Positions 54,709 to 64,000 of a stretch of 64,000 bases of DNA are shown here, one piece after another. The notes under the pieces are model-generated. The model was not told the origin of the DNA, made no database searches, and saw nothing but the letters and a program-made list of their open reading frames with translations. Both the position numbers and the translations under genes were made by a program. This stretch comes from Histidinibacterium aquaticum (GTDB lineage: Bacteria; Pseudomonadota; Alphaproteobacteria; Rhodobacterales; Rhodobacteraceae), in contig NZ_VYQE01000001.1 in assembly GCF_008710275.1 (NCBI RefSeq), positions 744,001 through 808,000 of the forward strand. The letters run 5' to 3'. Position 1 is the stretch's first letter. Each line of letters starts with the position of its first letter.

Positions 54709-56996
54709 CCGCACTTGGAATACCCGCAGTTGCCGCAGGTCATGCAGCCCTCGACCATCCGCACGTCGTAGCTTCCGCAGGACGAGCAGGAGCCCTGCGG
54801 GCGGCCGCCCACCACGGCCACCTCGGCCTGCGGGTCGGACTTGAGGCCCATGCCCTCGCCAGCGAGGAAGCCGATCGCGATCAGGTGCTGCTCGATGACG
54901 CCGCCGATGGCCGCCAGGATCGAGGGAATGTACTTGCCCTGCACCCAGGCGCCGCCGCGTGGATCGAAGACCGCCTTGAGCTCTTCGACGACAAAGGAAA
55001 CGTCCCCGCCCCGCCGGAACACGGCCGAAATCATCCGCGTCAGCGCCACCGTCCAGGCGAAGTGCTCCATGTTCTTGGAGTTGATGAAGATCTCGAAGGG
55101 CCGGCGCTGGCCGTTCATGATGATGTCGTTGAGCGTGATGTAGAGCGCGTGCTCCGAGCCCGGCCACTTCACCTTGTAGGTCTGTCCCTCGAGCGCGGCG
55201 GGACGGTCGAGCGGCTCCGACATGTAGACGACCTCCGCCCCGCCGTCTCCGCTGTCATGAACCAGCGCCGGCGTCTCGGAGGGGGTCGTGTCCTTCGCCT
55301 CGGAGGCGACCGAGAGCACCGACCCCGTGACGTCGTTCGGCCTATAGGTCGTGCAGCCTTTGCAGCCCGTCTCGTAGGCCTGCATGTAGACATCCTTGAA
55401 GGCCTCGAAGCCGATGTCCTCGGGCACGTTGATCGTCTTGGAGATCGAGGAATCGACCCACTTCTGCGCCGCCGCCTGCATCCGCACATGCTCTTGCGGC
55501 TGCAGCTCCTGCGCGTTGACGAAGTGCCCCGGCAGCTCGGCCTCGCCATGCACCTCGCGCCAGAGGTTCACGGCGTAGTCGACCACCTCCTCCTCGGTGC
55601 GCGAGCCGTCCTTCTGCAGCACCTTGCGCGTATAGGCATAAGCGAAGACCGGCTCGATCCCCGATGAGACGTTCCCCGCGTAGAGCGAGATCGTCCCCGT
55701 CGGCGCGATGGAGGTGAGCAGCGCGTTGCGGATACCCTTGTCGGCCACCGCCGCGCGCACGTCCTCGTCCATCAGCTGCATCGTCCCGGAGGCGAGGTAC
55801 TTCTCCGCGTCGAAGAGGGGGAAGGCGCCCTTTTCCTCGGCCAGTCCGGCGGAGGTCAGGTAGGCCGCCCGCGCGATCCTCTTCATCCAGGCCTCGGTCT
55901 GCTCGGCCGCCTCCTCGGTCCCGTAGCGCAGACCGACCATCAGCAGCGCGTCGGCAAGGCCGGTCACCCCCAGACCGATGCGCCGCTTGTTGCGCGCCTC
56001 CTCGGCCTGCTGCGGCAGCGGGAAGCGCGAGGCGTCGACCACGTTGTCCATCATCCGCACGGCGGTCCCGACGAGCTCGTCGAGCGCCGCCTCGTCCAGC
56101 GCCGCGCCCTCGGTGAAGGGCTCGGCCACCAGCCGGGCAAGGTTCACCGATCCCAGCAGGCAGGCGCCGTAGGGCGGCAGCGGCTGCTCGCCGCAGGGGT
56201 TGGTCGCCGCGATCTCCTCGCAGTAGGCGAGGTTGTTCATCTGGTTGATGCGGTCGATGAAGATCACGCCCGGCTCGGCGTAGTCGTAGGTCGACTTCAT
56301 GATCCGGTCCCAGAGGTCGCGCGCGCGGACCGTCTTGAAGGTCTCGCCGCCGAAGACGAGATCCCAGGGGCCGTCCGCCTTCACCGCCTCCATAAAATCG
56401 TCTGTCACCAGCACCGACATGTTGAACATGCGCAGCCGCGCCGGGTCGGACTTGGCGGCGATGAACTGCTCCACGTCGGGGTGATCGCAGCGCATGGTGG
56501 CCATCATCGCCCCGCGGCGCGAGCCCGCGGACATGATTGTCCGGCACATGGCGTCCCAGACGTCCATGAAGGACAGCGGGCCCGAAGCATCCGCCGCGAC
56601 CCCCTGCACCGCCGCGCCCTTGGGCCGGATGGTCGAGAAGTCGTAGCCGATGCCACCGCCCTGCTGCATGGTCAGCGCGGCCTCCTTCAGCATGTCGAAG
56701 ATGCCCGCCATCGTGTCGGGGATCGTGCCCATGACGAAGCAGTTGAAGAGCGTCACCGACCGCTCGGTCCCGGCCCCGGCGAGGATCCGCCCCGCGGGCA
56801 GGAAGCGGAAATCCGAGAGCGCCTCGTAGAACCGGGCCTCCCAGCCCTCGGCGTCGTCCTCGACGGCGGCGAGCGAGCGGGCGATCCGGCGCCAGCTGTC
56901 CTCGACCGTCGCGTCGAGCGCGGTGCCGTCGGCCTCTTTCAGGCGGTACTTCATATCCCAGATCTGTTCGGCGATGGGCGCGGCGAAGGAGCTCAT
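54705..56996 (-). CDS. nrdJ: Adenosylcobalamin-dependent ribonucleotide reductase (class II)
   Basis: A 763-residue class II reductase that makes deoxyribonucleotides using vitamin B12 and works with or without oxygen. FLPAGRILAGAG begins the catalytic barrel, LFNCFVMG has a redox Cys, MQQGGGIGYDFS and NPCGEQPLPPYGAC are active-site motifs, and APTGTISL binds substrate phosphate. The C-terminus has the typical Cys cluster (CSSCGSYDV, then GCMTCGNCGYSKCG). No ATP-cone is visible at the N-terminus. No B12 riboswitch is seen in the short 93-base upstream gap. Confidence 0.96.
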   Translation of the reverse strand: MSSFAAPIAEQIWDMKYRLKEADGTALDATVEDSWRRIARSLAAVEDDAEGWEARFYEALSDFRFLPAGRILAGAGTERSVTLFNCFVMGTIPDTMAGIFDMLKEAALTMQQGGGIGYDFSTIRPKGAAVQGVAADASGPLSFMDVWDAMCRTIMSAGSRRGAMMATMRCDHPDVEQFIAAKSDPARLRMFNMSVLVTDDFMEAVKADGPWDLVFGGETFKTVRARDLWDRIMKSTYDYAEPGVIFIDRINQMNNLAYCEEIAATNPCGEQPLPPYGACLLGSVNLARLVAEPFTEGAALDEAALDELVGTAVRMMDNVVDASRFPLPQQAEEARNKRRIGLGVTGLADALLMVGLRYGTEEAAEQTEAWMKRIARAAYLTSAGLAEEKGAFPLFDAEKYLASGTMQLMDEDVRAAVADKGIRNALLTSIAPTGTISLYAGNVSSGIEPVFAYAYTRKVLQKDGSRTEEEVVDYAVNLWREVHGEAELPGHFVNAQELQPQEHVRMQAAAQKWVDSSISKTINVPEDIGFEAFKDVYMQAYETGCKGCTTYRPNDVTGSVLSVASEAKDTTPSETPALVHDSGDGGAEVVYMSEPLDRPAALEGQTYKVKWPGSEHALYITLNDIIMNGQRRPFEIFINSKNMEHFAWTVALTRMISAVFRRGGDVSFVVEELKAVFDPRGGAWVQGKYIPSILAAIGGVIEQHLIAIGFLAGEGMGLKSDPQAEVAVVGGRPQGSCSSCGSYDVRMVEGCMTCGNCGYSKCG

Positions 56997-57089
56997 GGGC
57001 GCGGTCCTATTCGGAATCGTGAGGCAGGCAATCTAGCAGAATCGGCTGGTGAGACCTAGCCTTCTCCTACAAGACTTGGGGGCAGGTAA

Positions 57090-57518
57090 ATGGCGAAGCT
57101 CAACCTACAGAAACTTTCCGTCGGCACAGAGAGCGTCGAGGACCTAGCCGCCTGGCAGAAGACCCGCCGCGCGCAGACCTCCGACGGCCTGCCCCGCCAC
57201 GTCACCCGCATGTGGCCGAAACGGGAGGAGGAGATCCTCGACGGCGGAAGCCTCTACTGGGTGATCCGCGGCGTCATCCTCGCCCGCCAGCGCATCCTGC
57301 GGCTGGACGAACACGACGGCGGCGACGGCATCCGGCGCTGCGCCATCGTCCTCGATCCCGCGCTCGTCCGCGTCACCGCGACCCCGCGCCGCCCGTTCCA
57401 GGGCTGGCGCTACCTCAAGCCGGAGGATGCGCCCCGCGACCTGCCGGAGGGCCGCCAGGCGGAGGACGCCCTGCCGCCGAAGCTCGCCGCAGAACTGGCC
57501 GAAATCGGGGTGCTCTGA
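57090..57518 (+). CDS. DUF1489 family protein
   Basis: A 142-residue soluble protein matching DUF1489, an alphaproteobacterial family without known function. It begins with the conserved KLSVGTESVEDLAAWQ, then HVTRMWPKR and GGSLYWVIRGVILARQRIL, and closes with FQGWRYLKPEDAP. It is divergent from nrdJ and convergent with hisG. No catalytic residues can be assigned. Confidence 0.88.
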   Translation: MAKLNLQKLSVGTESVEDLAAWQKTRRAQTSDGLPRHVTRMWPKREEEILDGGSLYWVIRGVILARQRILRLDEHDGGDGIRRCAIVLDPALVRVTATPRRPFQGWRYLKPEDAPRDLPEGRQAEDALPPKLAAELAEIGVL

Positions 57519-57542
57519 GCCGGGTCTCCGAGCCGAGCGACG

Positions 57543-57557
57543 CCGCCCGTCGGGCGG
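57543..57557. terminator. Hairpin between convergent DUF1489 and hisG genes
   Basis: CCGCCC-GTC-GGGCGG is a compact six-base stem with a three-base loop in the 51-base gap between the two stop codons. It could serve both directions; no T-run is present. Confidence 0.4.
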
Positions 57558-57569
57558 AGGAGCGCCAGT

Positions 57570-58262
57570 TCAGCGCTCGACCCGCGCTTCGAGCTCGCGC
57601 ATGGCCTCACGCTCCGCGTCGCCCCACTCGGCGGCCCGCGACTTGAAGAGCGTCGCCTGGCTGGAGTGGATCAGCCCGTCAGTGAGCACCTTGAGGAAAT
57701 TCGCCCGCAGGGTCTCGCCGGTGGAGGTGATGTCGGCCACCGCCTCGGCGGTCTCGTTCTTCACCGTGCCTTCCGTCGCACCCTGGCTGTCGATCAGCGC
57801 GTAGTCCGCCACGCCATGCTCGCGCAGGAACTCGCGCACCAGGCGGTGGTACTTGGTCGCGATGCGCAGCCGGTGGCCGTGCGCGGCCCGGAACTGCGCC
57901 GCCACCGCGTCGAGGTCGTCGAGAGTGTCCACGTCGACCCAGGCCTGCGGCACCGCGATCACCAGGTCCGCCCCGCCAAAGCCCATCGGCGCGATCTCCC
58001 GCACCTGCTGGTCCCAGTTCGCGAGCCGCTCGCGCACCATGTCCGACCCGGTGACGCCCAGGTGGATCCGCCCGGCCGAGAGCTCGCGCGGCATCTCGCT
58101 GGCCGAGAGCAGCACCATCTCGACGCCCTCGATCCCCTCGACGGTCCCCGCGTACTCCCGCTCGCTCTCCGAGCGGCGCAGGGTCACGCCCCGCGCGCCG
58201 AACCAGTCGACGGTCTTGTCCATCAGCCGCCCCTTGGACGGGATCCCGAGCCGCAGGGTCAT
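57570..58262 (-). CDS. hisG: ATP phosphoribosyltransferase, short form catalytic subunit
   Basis: A 230-residue HisG of the short type, catalysing the first step of histidine synthesis from ATP and PRPP. It starts [14 protein letters not shown], with the GVTGSDMV and DLVIAVPQ blocks, and ends LRANFLKVLTDGLIHSSQ with a PRPP-site-related region in the middle. The short form lacks the C-terminal regulatory domain and needs HisZ, whose gene overlaps upstream by four bases. Confidence 0.95.
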   Translation of the reverse strand: MTLRLGIPSKGRLMDKTVDWFGARGVTLRRSESEREYAGTVEGIEGVEMVLLSASEMPRELSAGRIHLGVTGSDMVRERLANWDQQVREIAPMGFGGADLVIAVPQAWVDVDTLDDLDAVAAQFRAAHGHRLRIATKYHRLVREFLREHGVADYALIDSQGATEGTVKNETAEAVADITSTGETLRANFLKVLTDGLIHSSQATLFKSRAAEWGDAEREAMRELEARVER

Positions 58263-59356
58263 GCCGGAGCCTCCTCGCCCGCCAGAAGCACCTCGGGCCG
58301 GATCACACCGCCCACGGCGGGAATGCCGTGCCCGCCGCCCAGCACGCGGGTCAGCGCGTCGTAGCGCCCGCCCGTCGCCACCGGCGGCAGGTCCGGCCGA
58401 CCCTCGAACGAGAAGCCGAAGACGAAGCCGTCGTAGTATTCCATCGAGGTCCGCCCGAAGCTGCCCTCGAAGGCCAGGTCCTCGACCTCGATCCCCCGCG
58501 CCGCCAGCGCCTCCAGCCGGGCCGAGAGCCGGTCGACCGCGGGCCCGATGGCCGGCAGATCGGCGGAGATGTCGCGCAGGGCGACGAGCACGTTGGGCGC
58601 GGTCTCCTTCAGCGCGAGGATGGCGTCGATCAACGCGATCTGCGTCTCGGCCAGGGGCGGCGTGGCCGCGTCGTCCCGCAGCCGCGCGATCCGCGCCTCG
58701 ATCTCGTCCTCGCTCCGCAGGCCCACCAGCGGCCCCGCGTCGGCGAGAGGCGAGGGATCGTTGAGCAGCGCCACCCGCTGCGCCGGCGGCGACTGCCGGC
58801 CTCCGAACCGCTCGAGCAGCTGACGGAACCGCCGCGGCCGCCAGACATGCCGGAGCAGCGCCGCCTTTCGCGCCTCGGAGGTATCGAGCCCCTGCACCGC
58901 GGCCACCAGGATGCCGATGTCCCCGGTCGAAGCGCGGAGTTTCAGCGGCGCGAGCGCCTCGGCGATGGCGGCGAAGACCTCGGCATCCGCCTGCGCGGGA
59001 TCGTCGGAGCCGAAGAGCTCCAGCCCGACCTGCAGGTATTCGACCGCCCGGTCCGGATCGACCTCCTGCCGCCGGAAGACCTCGCCGGCGTAGGTGTAGC
59101 GCGCGGGATCGGCGCCGCCGGCCATGTGCATCTGCACGACCGGAACGGTGAAGTCCGGCCGCAGCATCATCTCGCCCCGGATCGGGTCCGAGGTCACGAA
59201 AGTCCGCGCCCGGATATCCTCGCCGTAGAGGTCGAGCAGCGTCTCGGCCGGCTGGAGCATGGAGGCCTCGACGGCCTGCGCCCCCCCGCTCTCGAAGAGC
59301 GAGACCAGCCGGGCGGCCCGCTCCCGGGCCGCGCGCTTGGTCTCCGAGCCGATCAC
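58259..59356 (-). CDS. hisZ: ATP phosphoribosyltransferase regulatory subunit
   Basis: A 365-residue catalytically inactive HisRS paralogue that activates short HisG and carries its histidine feedback. It keeps HisRS-like [13 protein letters not shown] and [10 protein letters not shown] segments and [14 protein letters not shown] but lacks the anticodon-binding domain. I chose a GTG start overlapping the hisS stop (GTGA); an upstream ATG would overlap hisS by 85 bases. It is placed between hisS and hisG with overlaps on both sides. Confidence 0.93.
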   Translation of the reverse strand: MIGSETKRAARERAARLVSLFESGGAQAVEASMLQPAETLLDLYGEDIRARTFVTSDPIRGEMMLRPDFTVPVVQMHMAGGADPARYTYAGEVFRRQEVDPDRAVEYLQVGLELFGSDDPAQADAEVFAAIAEALAPLKLRASTGDIGILVAAVQGLDTSEARKAALLRHVWRPRRFRQLLERFGGRQSPPAQRVALLNDPSPLADAGPLVGLRSEDEIEARIARLRDDAATPPLAETQIALIDAILALKETAPNVLVALRDISADLPAIGPAVDRLSARLEALAARGIEVEDLAFEGSFGRTSMEYYDGFVFGFSFEGRPDLPPVATGGRYDALTRVLGGGHGIPAVGGVIRPEVLLAGEEAPA

Positions 59357-60828
59357 GCCGTGCCGTCCAGGATCTCGCGGACGCGGGCGACGAGCTCGCC
59401 GCGCGGCACCTCGTACTGCGAGGGGCGGTCCTTCCACTCCTCCAGCGTCGCGCTCTCTGCGATCTTCGAGCCGAGCACGAGGTCCTTGATCTGGACGACG
59501 CCCCGCTCCTTCTCGTCGGCTCCCTCGATGACCGCGACCGGGGACCCCCGGCGGTCCGCGTACTTCATCTGGTTGCCGAAGTTCTTCGGGTTGCCGAGGT
59601 AGACCTCCGCCCGGATGCCCGCCTGCCGCAGCTCAGCGACCATCTTCTGGTAGTCGGCCATCCGGTCCCGGTCCATGACCGTGACGACCACCGGCCCCTG
59701 CGCCTCGCCGGTCACGCGTCCCTTGGCGCGCAATGCGGCAAGAAGGCGATCCACGCCGATGGAGACGCCCGTCGCGGGCACCGCCTGCCCGGTGAAGCGC
59801 TTCACCAGGTCGTCGTAGCGCCCGCCGCCAGCCACCGAGCCGAACTGCCGCGGCCGGCCCTTCTCGTCGGTGATCTCGAAGGTCAGCTCGGCCTCGAACA
59901 CGGGCCCGGTGTAATAGCCGAGACCCCGGACGACGGAGGGATCGATGACGATGCGGTCGGGGCCGTAGCCCTGCGCTTCGAGGAGGGTCGAGATGGTCTC
60001 GAGTTCGTCGACACCCTCGGCCCCCATAGCAGAGCCGCCGATGGCCGCGCGCAGGTTGGCAAGCGTGCTTCCGGCCGTCTCTCCCTTCGACGTGAGAAAG
60101 GCGATGACCGGCTCGGCCTGTTCATCCGAAAGTCCGACACCGTCGATATAGGCTCCCGAGGCATCGAGGCGGCCCTTCCCGAGCAGCTCCCGGACCCCGC
60201 TCTCGCCGACCTTGTCGAACTTGTCGATGGTGCGGAGGACGGCGGCCTTCCGGCCCTCGTCCTCGACGCCCATGGCCTCGAGTACCCCGTTCAGAACCTT
60301 CCGGTTGTTCACCCGGATCACGTAATCCCCGCGCGGGATGCCCACCTTCTCCAGCGCCTCGGCCAGCATCGCGCAGACCTCGGCATCCGCAGCCACGCTG
60401 GGCGCGCCGACCGTATCCGCATCGCACTGGTAGAACTGGCGGAATCGTCCCGGCCCCGGCTTCTCGTTCCGCCAGACCGGCCCCATGGCATAGCGGCGGT
60501 AGGGGGTCGGCAGATCATTCCGGTGCTGAGCGTAGACCCGGGCCAGCGGCGCGGTCAGGTCGTAGCGCAGCGCCAGCCACTTCTCGTCGTCCTCTTCCTG
60601 CCAGGCGAAGACGCCCTCGTTCGGCCGGTCGACGTCCGGGAGGAACTTGCCCAGCGCCTCGACGGTCTCCACGGCGGAACTCTCCAGCGCGTCGAATCCG
60701 TAGGACTGGTAGACCTCGGCGATCTTGCCCAGCATCTCCGCGCGCTCGGTCACTTCCGCGCCGAAATAGTCGCGGAATCCCTTCGGCGTCTCCGCCTTGG
60801 GGCGGGGCTGTTTCTTGTCCTTGGCCAT
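59353..60828 (-). CDS. hisS: Histidyl-tRNA synthetase
   Basis: A 491-residue class II synthetase of the longer alphaproteobacterial type. PKGFRDYFG starts the catalytic domain, [15 protein letters not shown] and [19 protein letters not shown] give motif 2, and [13 protein letters not shown] is the histidine-binding signature. The C-terminal domain from ~[11 protein letters not shown] binds the anticodon. The start [10 protein letters not shown] gives a basic N-terminus. Overlap with hisZ links tRNA charging to histidine synthesis in one transcript. Confidence 0.95.
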   Translation of the reverse strand: MAKDKKQPRPKAETPKGFRDYFGAEVTERAEMLGKIAEVYQSYGFDALESSAVETVEALGKFLPDVDRPNEGVFAWQEEDDEKWLALRYDLTAPLARVYAQHRNDLPTPYRRYAMGPVWRNEKPGPGRFRQFYQCDADTVGAPSVAADAEVCAMLAEALEKVGIPRGDYVIRVNNRKVLNGVLEAMGVEDEGRKAAVLRTIDKFDKVGESGVRELLGKGRLDASGAYIDGVGLSDEQAEPVIAFLTSKGETAGSTLANLRAAIGGSAMGAEGVDELETISTLLEAQGYGPDRIVIDPSVVRGLGYYTGPVFEAELTFEITDEKGRPRQFGSVAGGGRYDDLVKRFTGQAVPATGVSIGVDRLLAALRAKGRVTGEAQGPVVVTVMDRDRMADYQKMVAELRQAGIRAEVYLGNPKNFGNQMKYADRRGSPVAVIEGADEKERGVVQIKDLVLGSKIAESATLEEWKDRPSQYEVPRGELVARVREILDGTA

Positions 60829-60943
60829 GCGTGGTGTCCTCGGCTCGGCTCGCGTGGCTCCTCTATCGCGCGCGTCCGGAGAGGGCAACGGAGGGCTTGG
60901 CGGCACGGGTCGGCGCGGCTAGGTCGGCGTCAGGAGGTGGCCC

Positions 60944-61141
60944 ATGTCCGAGGCACTCGAAGAACGCATCGCCCATCTGGAGCGGGAGGTCGCCGACCTC
61001 TCTGACGAACTCGCCCGCCGCGTCGAGCAGATCGAGCGCCTGTCGCGCCGGGTCGGCCTGCTGATGGAGCGCGAGGCCGACCGTGAGGCGGAAGGCGAGA
61101 ACTCGATCCCCCTCGCCGACCAGAAGCCGCCGCACTGGTGA
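60944..61141 (+). CDS. slyX: SlyX family coiled-coil protein
   Basis: A 65-residue protein, nearly all a single coiled coil (ERIAHLEREVADLSDEL onward), ending in the conserved PPHW tail of SlyX proteins. AGGAGGTG precedes the ATG. Function is unknown. It is divergent from hisS and convergent with a lipoprotein gene only six bases away. Confidence 0.9.
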   Translation: MSEALEERIAHLEREVADLSDELARRVEQIERLSRRVGLLMEREADREAEGENSIPLADQKPPHW

Positions 61142-61147
61142 GTCGCG

Positions 61148-61957
61148 CTATTCCTTGAAGTCGATCGCCGAGACGCCGCGGTCGTGCAGCAGCACCTCGA
61201 CCCAGCGGTCGCCGCCGCCGAACCTCTCGTAGACCGTCAGGAAGACCGTGTTCCGCGCCAGCCGGTCGATCCGGTTGCCGCAGGGCGTGCCGCGCCGGGC
61301 GCCGCAGATCCGCGACTTGATCTGTTCGTAGGCCTCGTCGGTCTCTGTATAGCGGATCCCGCTGTTCGAGGGCTGGTAGCGGACCGTCTCGTGGGTCCCG
61401 ACGTCCCCCGCCAGCACGAGCGCCCCGGTTATAGTGCGCGGGCAGCCGTCCGAGAAGCCGGTGATGTAGTGCGGCCGCGGGGCGGTCGAGTTGGGGATCG
61501 AGTCGTAGACGGTGAAGCCCGATTCCTGCAGCACCCGCTGCCCCAGCCGGCGCCGCGGAAGGTCGCAGACCCGAGCGATCCGGCCGTAGGGAATGACGGT
61601 TCCGGGCGGCACGTCCTGGGCATCCGGTCCGGACGAAGACCCGCCGCCGAAGAGGCCCCCGCCGGGCGCGGGCGCCGCGGCGGGCGTCGCGCCCCCGCCG
61701 TTCCCCAGGCCCAGCATCGCGAAGAGCCCGCGCGGCGGACGGTCGGCGCTGCGGCTGGCCGCCTCGGCCGCGGCTCTCTGTTCCAGGTCGGAAGGGTTGG
61801 CGGCCGCCTCGGAGAGCAACTCTCCCTCGCCGCTCGCGGCGACGGAGGCGGAAGGGTTGCCGCCGATGCCGGTCTCGCTGAGCCGGTTCATCCCGCCGAA
61901 CGGGTCTCCGCACCCGGCCAGAAGAAGTCCGGCCGCCAACAAGGCAATACGTTTCAT
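61148..61957 (-). CDS. Putative lipoprotein with Gly/Ala-rich linker
   Basis: A 269-residue protein with a lipoprotein signal peptide whose lipobox is LAGC at residues 13-16. Residues ~30-115 form a low-complexity Ala/Gly/Pro/Ser linker. The C-terminal ~150 residues are a folded domain with conserved-looking GRIARVCDLPRRRLGQ, GFTVYDSIP and DGCPRTITGALV stretches containing several cysteines. The domain seems to recur in Rhodobacterales lipoproteins, but I assign no function. The Gly after Cys does not suggest inner-membrane retention. Confidence 0.75.
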   Translation of the reverse strand: MKRIALLAAGLLLAGCGDPFGGMNRLSETGIGGNPSASVAASGEGELLSEAAANPSDLEQRAAAEAASRSADRPPRGLFAMLGLGNGGGATPAAAPAPGGGLFGGGSSSGPDAQDVPPGTVIPYGRIARVCDLPRRRLGQRVLQESGFTVYDSIPNSTAPRPHYITGFSDGCPRTITGALVLAGDVGTHETVRYQPSNSGIRYTETDEAYEQIKSRICGARRGTPCGNRIDRLARNTVFLTVYERFGGGDRWVEVLLHDRGVSAIDFKE

Positions 61958-62095
61958 ACCGAGATCCCGCCCGCTCTTTTGTCTTTTGTGTAGCGAATCT
62001 GCCGCAACGCGTAAACGGTCACCGCCCCCGTGGCCGGGCCTCGGCGCCGGAGTGCGCAACTTTCGGCAAGTCGCTGATTATCAATGCGAATAGGA

Positions 62096-62115
62096 GGCGT
62101 CCAAATTTGGACGCC
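62096..62115 (-). terminator. 20-bp perfect palindrome after dnaE
   Basis: GGCGTCCAAATTTGGACGCC starts one base after the dnaE stop codon and is followed on the minus strand by TCCTATTCG. Its inner 18 bases are identical to the palindrome after hrpB. Confidence 0.55.
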
Positions 62116-62116
62116 C

Positions 62117-64000
<1,884 letters not shown>

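Noticed and set aside
56997..57089. Cobalamin riboswitch before nrdJ
   Set aside because: The gap is only 93 bases, too short for the B12 riboswitch core, and no B12-box-like sequence is seen.

Overview
The window is 64 kb of gene-dense, very GC-rich chromosomal DNA from an alphaproteobacterium, most likely a member of the Rhodobacteraceae (roseobacter/Rhodobacter group). This rests on the gene content (DUF1150, DUF1467, DUF1489, YdcH/DUF465 and TIGR01459 HAD families, a CryB/PhrB-type photolyase, short HisG with HisZ, adenosylcobalamin-dependent NrdJ) and on a CIRCE-controlled groESL operon. I see no rRNA, tRNA, CRISPR array, insertion sequence or prophage. Two genes run off the ends: a histone-deacetylase-like hydrolase at the left and dnaE at the right.

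Layout. 1-9.8 kb: metabolic and stress genes (HDAC-like hydrolase, nitroreductase, CysZ-like membrane protein, methylmalonyl-CoA epimerase, a response regulator, a tiny Flp-pilin-like protein, an epimerase/sugar-transferase pair, an AstE-like hydrolase, hsp20 with DUF1150 behind an RpoH-type promoter, and purEK). 9.9-14.6 kb: a Nudix hydrolase, a GGDEF protein, and groES-groEL with sigma70 promoter, CIRCE and intrinsic terminator all visible. 14.6-25 kb: enzymes including a manganese pyrophosphatase, HAD and MaoC proteins, ribF, threonine aldolase and PRPP synthetase, plus three copies of a REP-like palindrome. 25-31 kb: a five-gene minus-strand glycan block (GT4, flippase-like membrane protein, sulfotransferase, GT2, GT-C). 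31-38.9 kb: hrpB, the photolyase/SDR pair, and leuA preceded by a Leu-rich leader peptide. 39-45.7 kb: the cell-elongation operon mreB-mreC-mreD-mrdA-rodA with a hydroxyacid reductase gene overlapping its end. 45.7-53.5 kb: small DNA-repair and stress genes and an oppABCDF oligopeptide transporter. 53.5-64 kb: BrkB-like protein, NrdJ, hisG-hisZ-hisS, slyX, a lipoprotein and the C-terminal part of dnaE.

Most neighbouring genes on one strand overlap by 1, 4 or 8 bases (ATGA, GTGA or TGATG junctions), so translational coupling is the rule. Regulatory sites that can be read directly include the groESL promoter with CIRCE, an RpoH-like promoter for hsp20, sigma70-like promoters for purEK, the pyrophosphatase gene and mreB, and the leuA attenuation leader.

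No single unmistakably new system is present. The best candidates for new biology are the 25-31 kb glycan/sulfation cluster, a 20-bp palindrome sharing an 18-bp core that lies just after the stop codons of both hrpB and dnaE, the leuA leader, and the upstream micro-ORF plus 12-bp inverted repeat before the photolyase operon.
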